DNA of 64,000 nt from Treponema bryantii (GTDB lineage: Bacteria > Spirochaetota > Spirochaetia > Treponematales > Treponemataceae), in contig NZ_FORI01000003.1 of NCBI RefSeq assembly GCF_900113965.1, positions 1 to 64,000 on the forward strand. The letters are read 5' to 3'. Positions within the stretch are counted from its first letter, which is position 1; each line of letters begins with the position of its first letter. Of the stretch, positions 9,601 to 15,995 are shown one piece after another. The notes beneath the pieces were generated by a model, which made no database searches, was not told where the DNA came from, and saw only the letters and a list, made by a program, of their open reading frames with translations. Position numbers and translations under genes: made by a program.

Positions 9601-9746
9601 AGCTGTCGAAGGGCTTCATCATACTCTGTTCGGCGGATAAGTCTGTCGATTTCAAAAAGAGACAAATCATCCTTTTCCTGCGCATAGGCACAAGGCACGG
9701 TGAGAAGGATTCCGAATGCTAAACAGAGAAAAACTTTCCCTTTCAT
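6645..9746 (-). CDS. Large periplasmic TPR-repeat protein
   Basis: About 1033 aa. A signal peptide MKGKVFLCLAFGILLTVPCA ends near AYA-Q, so the protein is exported. The rest is helical, with repeated tetratricopeptide-like units (EYDEALRQLNIYIEKNPE near the start, EDFDTARKKLQDALTKYDEAL, GRFDDAEKYLNQAKIRW, and RLQNNNVVGANAIVDQLLKK at the end). I chose ATG 9746, not the in-frame TTG 11 codons upstream, because it begins the signal peptide and because a -10 TATAAT lies at 9786-9791 on this strand, too close to the TTG. No enzyme motif is visible. It probably scaffolds with the sensor phosphatase encoded 3 nt downstream. From memory, a TPR protein next to an RsbU-like gene and UPF0164 genes is also found in T. 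pallidum; this needs checking. Confidence 0.85.
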   Translation of the reverse strand: MKGKVFLCLAFGILLTVPCAYAQEKDDLSLFEIDRLIRRTEYDEALRQLNIYIEKNPENFDNAQSRIKRIMHARNQYSILAERLIKLIQTDPGNNKEIYEITAQLEKFEKHPSDQNLQFIADLKKSAEFNYFRALFLEIQNATAELSGKGEYVAAVEKAKEGFWLYRDNFYDQWEDNTQLTDAVNQTLARLDQRIAEFEEKNYLPRLNNLVNDFIKAAKAEQYEQAINRLAEVEDAFRNYNRLRQGIITVGQELQTQFAEVQKLDSDSTDASFLPFMFRFVYGVDSVPGSGILGAVDAQWNHAVGNMNDAVYAVILKKYGGYSVSLNKTLVNEVTRYSSLEDRVLDIYKLAAAESHTLENPYAAYYSLNDYAEKLCTEAYRIAGIYSQVQDTAASQEKSIARITGNEVDIKEQGEIVRGLFESNSKLTTIVGEKYKQQLSGYPWTEAYEVAANTSGRRDFDGLTAVYTETLDKIFDETSGIISRAWNEITGYYKLSSDSVYENVLAYSNSADKYRNGFFTKIPQNILTELNRDISKSVVYEDSFNADPELDFGIYYSYPDISLSITQYVQKTALDGIRSIDDYETVISENYAAHGSRGDESVPALVVETKTYFEQQRQKLRALITTAQEQGAVARRQMTAAQLARNEADLRYTEAQNALRNEDFDTARKKLQDALTKYDEALMNQNDETLRSQTDTKLQTLGESIAKAENEHVVREVRDLKTKAKDAYFNGRFDDAEKYLNQAKIRWAVTNINEDEEITNLLNFVNTAISMKTGREILPSAPQYPEMSQLLNMAYQYFDEGSRKIGEGNRAAGEEDLARALDSIQKLQYVYPLNQEASILTLRINRLMNPQKFNEEFAQKIEMAKMMCKSAETRQEGYANLLDYYELEPNYKGLKDLIYQVEIDIGIRQKPVSNTGANRAKKLVADAQKIYNSAGNDTAKLQNALSKIDEALALVSDNQEAMALKDKITTKIGGNTSTVLSTEDERLYQLAIQRLQNNNVVGANAIVDQLLKKPANANSQKIKDLKNKIEARS

Positions 9747-9832
9747 ATTATTAATTATATTATATTTTATTTTCGGCAAATAAGATATTATACTTATAGA
9801 AAAGAATTAAAATTCCGAAAAAGAAGTAGATT

Positions 9833-11155
9833 ATGAAGAAAATGGGTAATTTACCCCGCAAATTGACAGTTTTATTTTTCCTCATTCTTCTTTGCAGTAA
9901 AGCAGGTGCCCTTACTATTACAGATGTAAGCTCTGTTCTGGGCGATCTTTTTTCTTCAATGACTGATTCAAATGAAGGTACAACCTCTTTCCGTTCACTT
10001 TTAGTTCCTTTTGGAGGGCGCACTGAAAGTCTTGGAAATGCCTATACGGGCCTTTGCGATGACATCAGTTACCTGCGCTATAATCCTGCAGCGGGAGCAA
10101 TTCAAAAAGAAACTCAGATAGCCCTTTTTCATAATGCCTGGATTGCAGACTCTAAACTTGAAAGTCTTGCCTTTACCACAAGATTCAAAAATATTCCGCA
10201 TTTAAGTTATGGCGGATACATTTCCTGCTTCTATCTGCCTTTTACAGAATATGATTTCTTTGGTGATAGAGTTGCAGCAAATTACTATACAGAAAGTATA
10301 GCGGCTATTAATGCCTCTTACAACGTCCTTGCAGGTTATGATTTTAAGGGACTTGCTTCAGGAATTACCGTAAAAGCCGGCTGGCGCGGAATGCCAGATT
10401 ATACAGACAATGAAACCGGGGCTATAATTGCAGGTTCAGGTATTAAACAAAGTGCCTTTGCTATTATGGCAGATTTAGGCTTTATGCTTCAGTTCAACTT
10501 CCTTAAGTTCTACTCCTCAAGAGACCCGAACGTTCGAATTGGTTTTTCTGCACAGAACGTTGGTGTAGCATTAACCGGTTTTGGAGATGAAATTAAACTT
10601 GATGACCCGCTTCCAACCACTGTTGCGGCAGGTATTTCTGTAAAACTCATTAAACCTATCACAGTTTCAGCAGATTTTGTACAGCCACTAAACCTTCAGA
10701 ACATCAATTCATATCAGATTCCTTATTTTAACTCTGGAGTTTCCATTCAGTTTGCCTCTTTTGTATCTCTGCTTGCAGGTTTTTCTCTTAAAGGCGCAAA
10801 CCCAAGAATCAGTACCGGTTTTGAATTTGAAGTTGCAAAAATCAGATTGAACATGAACTATACTCTTGACCTTACAACTTCTGCGGCCCCGGTAAACCGC
10901 ATCAGCCTTTCTGCAAAGCTTCTGCTTGGTGATAAGGGACGAAGTGTAATTGATGCTCAGGTAGATGAATATTACCAGATTGGCCTCAAATATTATGCAG
11001 ATGCAAAATGGGAAGATGCAATTCTTGTTTGGGAAGAAGCCATTAAATTAAACAAGCGCTTTGACCCGGCAATTCAGGGTATTCAAAGCGCCCGTTATCA
11101 GATTGAAATGTTCCAGATGATTCAGGATTCCCTGCAGCTGGATCAAGATTATTAA
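9833..11155 (+). CDS. UPF0164 family outer-membrane beta-barrel protein with C-terminal TPR
   Basis: A 440-aa protein with a signal peptide (about 1-24, ending KAGA). It is followed by the hallmark of the Treponema UPF0164/FadL-like family: FGGRTESLGNAYTGLCDD then RYNPAAGA. Alternating hydrophobic strands run to about residue 360, consistent with a beta-barrel. The C-terminal 75 residues contain a TPR unit (YYQIGLKYYADAKWEDAILV, then KLNKRFDPA), which would face the periplasm. FadL-like proteins carry hydrophobic compounds; the cargo here is unknown. It is divergent from the TPR protein gene with an 86-bp shared upstream region and may interact with that periplasmic TPR protein. Confidence 0.88.
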   Translation: MKKMGNLPRKLTVLFFLILLCSKAGALTITDVSSVLGDLFSSMTDSNEGTTSFRSLLVPFGGRTESLGNAYTGLCDDISYLRYNPAAGAIQKETQIALFHNAWIADSKLESLAFTTRFKNIPHLSYGGYISCFYLPFTEYDFFGDRVAANYYTESIAAINASYNVLAGYDFKGLASGITVKAGWRGMPDYTDNETGAIIAGSGIKQSAFAIMADLGFMLQFNFLKFYSSRDPNVRIGFSAQNVGVALTGFGDEIKLDDPLPTTVAAGISVKLIKPITVSADFVQPLNLQNINSYQIPYFNSGVSIQFASFVSLLAGFSLKGANPRISTGFEFEVAKIRLNMNYTLDLTTSAAPVNRISLSAKLLLGDKGRSVIDAQVDEYYQIGLKYYADAKWEDAILVWEEAIKLNKRFDPAIQGIQSARYQIEMFQMIQDSLQLDQDY

Positions 11156-11157
11156 TA

Positions 11158-12747
11158 CTATCTCTTTTTAGTAAAGATTCTGTAGTTCATCCAAGGGAAG
11201 ATAGAATCTTTTGCTTCAAGCTTTGTAAGCCATTCTGTACTTACAGTATTCGAACCAAGTGAATCAAAAACAGCTGTAAAGGCTGCAATAGATTCCTTAA
11301 AGCGTTTTTCTGCAAACTGTGGGAACTCGGAACGGTTAATCATTTTTGCAAGATTAAGGCTCTGTGCAAGCATAAGTTCCTTAGCACCAAGATTCAAAAG
11401 ACGAGTCTTAAGTCCTGTATCCATTGGAAAACGGCCTGCAAGGTCAATCATACGCTCACAACTCTTTCTGATATAGCGCATCATCCAGCAGTTTTTGCTT
11501 GAAAGAAGGTTTTCACCGTATCCTGTACCAATTCCAGCAGAGAAATATGGCTCAATTTTTTCAAGATTGTACTGTTCATCACACATTCTGTCGCATGAAA
11601 GAACAGAAAGTCCTGCATCACTAGCCTTTCTTATAACTTTTTCAAGCCAGCTGATACATTCATTCCAGGTTTTACTGAGTTTTGAAATATCCAGAGTACA
11701 GATTTCTGAAACATAATTATATGATGGAAGGAGCTCTGCAGCCTTATCAAGAGTCTGGCAGCGTTTTTCAACAAAGGCTGCTGCATCTTTTTCTACCTGA
11801 ACTTCTGCACATTCTTTGTTATACAGACAGCCGGAATCTTTAAAACAGCGGTTCCAGTATTTATAGCCTGTTGAATAGCGAATCTGATCCTTATCAATCA
11901 GACTTGTAAGTTTTTCCATAGGAAGTTCGTAACCAATATCTCTGTTCTGATTTCTATAGCATTCAGCAAAAATAATTCCGTTTTCACCAAAAAGCTCAGA
12001 GTCAATTACTCGGTTTCTTGCGAAAATAACTAGAGAATTGTCTGTACGAGAAGGATAGAAGATACCTGCGTCCGGTACAGTTTCTGCAAACAAAATACTT
12101 CTTGAATCAAGAATTGTGTAGGTATAGCCGTAAGCGCGGATAAGCTTTTCAATACCAGGTGTATACCCCATTGCAGGAAGCCAGAAACCTTCCGGCATAA
12201 CACCAAAATACTGACGGTATGCATGGAGTCCGCTTTCAATCTGAGCAGAAATGATTTCTTTGAGATCTGCATAGTGCGGCATAAAGATATCTGTTCCACA
12301 GGTTCCCATAAGCTCAATATAGCCTCTGGTCATATACTCTGCAAAAACAGGAATAAGGTTTTTATTGTATTTATTTGTAAAATCTGCAAGAAGAGATTTG
12401 TTTGATTCAATTGTGTCGTTTATGATTGCGCAGAGCTTTTCATCAGCCTTATTACGTCTGATTTCTGCCTTACCAAGTGTATTACGTTTTTCAAGCCAGG
12501 TGATATAGTCTTCCTGAAGTTCCGGATCAGAAAGCATATTACACAAAACCGGAGGAAGAACAAGAGCAAAACGATATTTAATCTTATCTGCCTCTAGTTT
12601 TTCAATCATTCTTAAAAGTGGAATATAAACATTTGAAATTGATTCGTAAAAACTATTTAAAACGGGAGCATTATCTTTCAAGTCTTCATCGGAGTGACGT
12701 ATAAATTCCTGACTTGCTTTAATAACTATACTCAAAATTTTCTGCAT
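11158..12747 (-). CDS. GH57/DUF1957-type protein, probably catalytically inactive
   Basis: A 529-aa protein with the overall plan of GH57 1,4-alpha-glucan branching enzymes plus a DUF1957-type helical C-terminus: an early LPPVLCNML segment, then RGYIELMGTCGTDIFMP, EGFWLPAMGYTPGIEKLI and a late KELMLAQSLNLAKMI. In active enzymes the third block reads WLPEC.Y with the nucleophile glutamate; here it is alanine (A192). The later S-D-W block is L-N-L (N465), and the aspartate block expected as a D.ELFGHWW form is not recognisable. I infer loss of glycosyl-transfer activity, leaving perhaps glucan binding or a scaffold role. A clear AAGGG Shine-Dalgarno precedes the ATG, and the gene follows the DUF4912 gene by 19 nt, a pairing common in other bacteria. 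Confidence 0.8.
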   Translation of the reverse strand: MQKILSIVIKASQEFIRHSDEDLKDNAPVLNSFYESISNVYIPLLRMIEKLEADKIKYRFALVLPPVLCNMLSDPELQEDYITWLEKRNTLGKAEIRRNKADEKLCAIINDTIESNKSLLADFTNKYNKNLIPVFAEYMTRGYIELMGTCGTDIFMPHYADLKEIISAQIESGLHAYRQYFGVMPEGFWLPAMGYTPGIEKLIRAYGYTYTILDSRSILFAETVPDAGIFYPSRTDNSLVIFARNRVIDSELFGENGIIFAECYRNQNRDIGYELPMEKLTSLIDKDQIRYSTGYKYWNRCFKDSGCLYNKECAEVQVEKDAAAFVEKRCQTLDKAAELLPSYNYVSEICTLDISKLSKTWNECISWLEKVIRKASDAGLSVLSCDRMCDEQYNLEKIEPYFSAGIGTGYGENLLSSKNCWMMRYIRKSCERMIDLAGRFPMDTGLKTRLLNLGAKELMLAQSLNLAKMINRSEFPQFAEKRFKESIAAFTAVFDSLGSNTVSTEWLTKLEAKDSIFPWMNYRIFTKKR

Positions 12748-12766
12748 AAACTAAACCCTTACCCGA

Positions 12767-13426
12767 TCATGAAAAAGAATGTCTGTGATTTCTATACTGC
12801 TCTACTATAAGTTCCTTCATTCCAGAAAGTTCGATAACCGGAGATAAAGGTTCTTCGCGGCCAGGCTGCATTTCATTTACCATTGCTGCCCCCTGCGGAA
12901 TTGAAATTACTGGAGAGAAAGCAATAACTTCCCCTGTACTGCCAGTAACACATATAAGTTCAACTTTTATATATTTTTTTCCTGTAGGAAGAAGAACGTA
13001 CTGTTCCTGACTCTGTGAAGGAGTCTGTACTTCAAAAGCTTCATCTGGTTTTGCATCACCAGGATTTTCGTATGAACAGATTCTAAGCTTTAAGCTGCAG
13101 GCGGGATTATCATTGATTCTGGCTAAATCATTATCATTAAGATTCCAGAAAACAAATAACCATGCAGGATTTCGTAAAACGCATGAAACCTGAGTTTCAT
13201 TAAAGTTTCCGTTAAGCACCAGAGGCTGCTGATTATCGACATCAGTAGCGATAATCATTTCATCTTCTTTATTGTTTGATTCTTCTGAAAGTTCAAGAAG
13301 TTCTGCGATAAGGAAGCGTCTGTCCAGATCTTCCGGAACATCAACGCCGTATTCATCTGCCAGCTGCACAAGGTCTGAAAATGAAAGTTTTTCAAGAGAA
13401 GCACGATTTATAGGTTCTTCATTCAT
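12767..13426 (-). CDS. DUF4912 domain protein
   Basis: A 219-aa protein. The N-terminal 45 residues form a SAP-like or helical segment (LEKLSFSDLVQLADEYGVDV). The rest matches the DUF4912 pattern: VLRNPAWLFVFWNLNDND, LKLRICSY, YVLLPTGKKYIKVELICV and a conserved FSPVI near the end. The fold is probably an Ig-like beta-sandwich, and the aromatic WLFVFWN stretch would suit ligand or partner contact. DUF4912 genes often accompany GH57/DUF1957 genes, as here, which suggests joint work on a glucan or on the cell surface. A strong promoter (13435-13463) places the transcription start at or next to the ATG. Confidence 0.82.
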   Translation of the reverse strand: MNEEPINRASLEKLSFSDLVQLADEYGVDVPEDLDRRFLIAELLELSEESNNKEDEMIIATDVDNQQPLVLNGNFNETQVSCVLRNPAWLFVFWNLNDNDLARINDNPACSLKLRICSYENPGDAKPDEAFEVQTPSQSQEQYVLLPTGKKYIKVELICVTGSTGEVIAFSPVISIPQGAAMVNEMQPGREEPLSPVIELSGMKELIVEQYRNHRHSFS

Positions 13427-13434
13427 ATTTCAAC

Positions 13435-13463
13435 ATAATCTAAAAAAAATGAATTAATGTCAA
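13435..13463 (-). promoter_or_regulatory. Promoter of DUF4912 gene, predicted leaderless
   Basis: Minus-strand TTGACA (13458-13463), a 17-bp spacer and GATTAT (13435-13440). Only 8 nt separate the -10 from the ATG at 13426, and no Shine-Dalgarno fits in between. Confidence 0.75.
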
Positions 13464-13464
13464 T

Positions 13465-13585
13465 CTTTTTTTAGGAAAATACTAAAGTCAAAATGACAAT
13501 GGCCGATAATTAAAGTGTTGGTGATAATATCGGGTGGGAAAACGACATCCAGACACCTGAAAATTAACTCCTATGTTTGCTTTTA
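13465..13585 (+). ncRNA. Possible small RNA or cis-regulatory leader
   Basis: The 120 bp before the orphan terminator can fold locally: GGTG/CACC enclosing GGGTG/CATCC. No reading frame with a ribosome site is present. I could not match it to a known riboswitch class by eye, and no good plus-strand promoter is visible, so this is tentative. Confidence 0.3.
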
Positions 13586-13624
13586 AAAAGTTGAAAAGTG
13601 TGTGAGACTTTTCAACTTTTTTTT
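13586..13624 (+). terminator. Rho-independent terminator upstream of HD-GYP gene
   Basis: A perfect 13-bp stem AAAAGTTGAAAAG/CTTTTCAACTTTT around a 9-nt loop, followed by a T-run. No plus-strand gene ends here; the preceding gene is divergent. The terminator therefore closes either a small RNA or an attenuated leader (see the 13465-13585 region). Confidence 0.7.
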
Positions 13625-13675
13625 ATTTAAAACGTTTTAAATTCAAGATTTTTTTATTAATTGCCGATATAATAA

Positions 13676-15127
13676 ATGGGTAATTATCGAAAAATGGAAT
13701 CAATTAACATCAATACACTTCGTGCTGGAATAACCTACACGAGTGACCTTTTGATAGACAGCTCTTTTCTCATTCTGCCAAAAACTGCTGAAATGACAGA
13801 TGAACTTATCAAGGCTCTCAGACAATGGGGCTTTGAAGAAGTTATCAGTGACGGTTCAATCAGTCTTGGTGGTGATATCGGTGTTTCCAGAGCTGATGAT
13901 TCCGAGAATGAAATCCAGAAAGAAAAAATCGGTGAAAATGTAAAGAAAGCCATTGAGAGCTCTAAGCACACTGCTGTTGGTAACAGTGATAAGGCCCGCA
14001 TGGAACTTGTTCGTTCAGTTTATGAAGAATACATGAACTATATTGAGTCTGTTTTCACCCACTACGCTACACATAAAGAAATTGACCAGGAAGAACTTTC
14101 AGATACTGTTCAGGATCTTTGTATCTTTATCAAAGAGCACAGACGTTACATCCTGCGCGTAAACTCAACTATTCAGGCTGAAGACAGAAACTTCCTTATC
14201 ATTCATACAATGCGAACAACTGTTTTGTGTCTCGCAATTGCACAGCAGCTTCACCTCCAGCTTTCAAAGATGGTTGAACTTGGTGTTACCAGTATTCTTC
14301 ATGAAATTGGTATGCTCCGTCTTCCTCCACAGCTGTACATGACATCAAGAAAGCTTTCCGTTCGCGAAAAAGCCCAGATTTCAAAGCATACACTGCTTGG
14401 TTATACAATCATTAAAGATTTGAGTTTTGGTCTTTCTATTCAGCTTGGTGTTCTTGAACATCACGAAAAAGAAAACGGAACTGGTTACCCTCGCCGTCTT
14501 ACCGGAGATAAGATTTCTTCAATTGCAAAGATTATTGCAGTTGCCTGTACATACGAAGCAATTTCTTCTCCTCGAAGTTATAAAGATGAAAAATCTACAT
14601 TCGATGCTTTACTTGAGTTACTTCAGAACAAAGAACATGCTTATGACGGCTCTGTAATCAAAGCACTTTTGTATACAGTTTCTCTCTACCCTATTGGAAC
14701 TTATGTATATCTTTCTAACCGTAAGATTGCAGAAGTTATTGATACAAATCCAGACAATCCAAAAACACCAGTTGTTCAGCTGCTTACAGAAAAAGAAGCT
14801 GATGGTTCATTAAAGACACTTCAGATTGGTGAAAATAATATTAACATTCTTCGCATTCTCACAAAGAAGGAAAAAGAAGATATTCTTAAACTTGTTCGTG
14901 AAAAAGAGGAAAAGGAAACAAGCAAAACTTCTCCAGCCGCGCCAGCTCAGGAAGAAGAAACACTTCCAGAAGTTTCTGAAATCAATAAAGCAGAACCTGC
15001 CCCTGCAGCAGCACCTGCTCCTTCTCCTGAAGCACAGCCAGAGACTGCAAATACAGCAGCACCAGAAGGCGATGCACCTGCCGCTGATGATGGCACAGAA
15101 GAAGTAGATATAAGCATATTTGGTTAA
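13676..15127 (+). CDS. HD-GYP-type protein with HE variant of the metal motif
   Basis: 483 aa from this ATG. ATG 13694 (MESININTL) is an equally good start, because a TATAAT at 13668-13673 makes the first ATG very close to the promoter. A DUF3391-like N-terminus (GITYTSDLLIDSSFLIL) precedes the HD-GYP domain: a first His at about 175, LHEIGMLRLP where HDIGKI is usual (about 208), LEHHEKENGTGYP (about 261), then the helical tail. HD-GYP enzymes hydrolyse c-di-GMP; the Asp-to-Glu change and the missing Lys in HD..GK may lower activity. The last 75 residues are a Pro/Ala/Glu-rich tail ending EEVDISIFG. It is a single gene closed by the family C terminator at 15150-15231. Confidence 0.88.
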   Translation: MGNYRKMESININTLRAGITYTSDLLIDSSFLILPKTAEMTDELIKALRQWGFEEVISDGSISLGGDIGVSRADDSENEIQKEKIGENVKKAIESSKHTAVGNSDKARMELVRSVYEEYMNYIESVFTHYATHKEIDQEELSDTVQDLCIFIKEHRRYILRVNSTIQAEDRNFLIIHTMRTTVLCLAIAQQLHLQLSKMVELGVTSILHEIGMLRLPPQLYMTSRKLSVREKAQISKHTLLGYTIIKDLSFGLSIQLGVLEHHEKENGTGYPRRLTGDKISSIAKIIAVACTYEAISSPRSYKDEKSTFDALLELLQNKEHAYDGSVIKALLYTVSLYPIGTYVYLSNRKIAEVIDTNPDNPKTPVVQLLTEKEADGSLKTLQIGENNINILRILTKKEKEDILKLVREKEEKETSKTSPAAPAQEEETLPEVSEINKAEPAPAAAPAPSPEAQPETANTAAPEGDAPAADDGTEEVDISIFG

Positions 15128-15149
15128 AATAATAAGAATCGGCAAGCAC

Positions 15150-15231
15150 AGCTTGCCTCTGAGGCGGAACGAGCGATAATCCTAAAACGACCCTGACGGC
15201 TCGTTTTTTAACGGATTTTCGATTTTAGCCT
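15150..15231 (+). terminator. Terminator made of family C repeat, copy C1
   Basis: AACGAGC pairs with GCTCGTT, followed by T6, so the plus-strand HD-GYP transcript would end here. The sequence CCTAAAACGACCC through GGATTTTCGATTTTAGCC closely resembles two copies beside argG (39002-39055 and 39098-39152). It also closes the convergent aldo/keto reductase gene. Confidence 0.65.
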
Positions 15232-15991
15232 AATTAAAGAACATCCTTATCTTTTCCACATCCTCATGGAATTTTTCGTCGATTACCGGCGGATGCTCGT
15301 TGAAATATAAGATTTGATTAAGTTCGTCCTGAGTTTTTACACCCCAGATAGGAATAACATTTTCAAACTGATGAAGGAAGCCGAATGCGAGCGGAATATT
15401 TTCAATTACACCTCCGCACAATGGCTGCATTGCAATAAAACCAACATCATGTTCTTCGCAAAGTTTTACAAGTTCAATTGTATCATCACTGCTGATCATA
15501 CTGAACGGAAACTGAAGAGTTTCATAACAGTCTGAAAGGATTGCCTTTTTTGCAGTTTCAAAATTAGTAGTAACAATTCCAATATGCGAAGCTTTTTTTT
15601 CTGATTTTAATGCTTTAAGAGTATCGTAGATTTTGTCTGCCCCACCCGGAAGCGGAAGAAACTTTTCTGTTTCCAGCTGAAGCAGATCTACGTTGTCACA
15701 GTGCAAAGTCATCAGACTGGTTTCAAGACTCTGTCTGATTTCATCTGATGTCTTTGCATCTGTAGTTGTAGAAAGGAATACGTTACGACGGATATCATAC
15801 AAAGCATCTCCAAGAAGTTTTTCACTTTCAGGAGTTTTTCGCGATGTATCAAACAGATTGATTCCCGCATCATACGCATTGCGTACAAGCAAAGCAACGT
15901 TTTCGTCTCCACCTGCCTCGGTGAGTTTCATAGCACCAAAGGCAACGCGAGAAATCAATAAATCAGTTTTTCCAAGTCTAACGTATTCCAT
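15230..15991 (-). CDS. Aldo/keto-reductase-fold protein lacking the catalytic tetrad
   Basis: A 253-aa AKR TIM-barrel protein, shorter than the usual 280-330 aa. The N-terminus YVRLGKTDLLISRVAFGAMK is typical. Of the catalytic tetrad Asp-Tyr-Lys-His only the aspartate remains (D48 in FDTSRKT). Aligning against FDTA..YG.SE, VFIATK and DL..LH shows Tyr replaced by Thr (T53), Lys by Thr (T76 in VFLSTTTD) and His by Glu (E107 in DLLQLETEK). NADPH-dependent carbonyl reduction is therefore unlikely, and a binding or regulatory role is possible. The gene starts 4 nt after glyS with no clear ribosome site, so it is probably coupled to glyS. Confidence 0.85.
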   Translation of the reverse strand: MEYVRLGKTDLLISRVAFGAMKLTEAGGDENVALLVRNAYDAGINLFDTSRKTPESEKLLGDALYDIRRNVFLSTTTDAKTSDEIRQSLETSLMTLHCDNVDLLQLETEKFLPLPGGADKIYDTLKALKSEKKASHIGIVTTNFETAKKAILSDCYETLQFPFSMISSDDTIELVKLCEEHDVGFIAMQPLCGGVIENIPLAFGFLHQFENVIPIWGVKTQDELNQILYFNEHPPVIDEKFHEDVEKIRMFFN

Positions 15992-15995
15992 AAAA

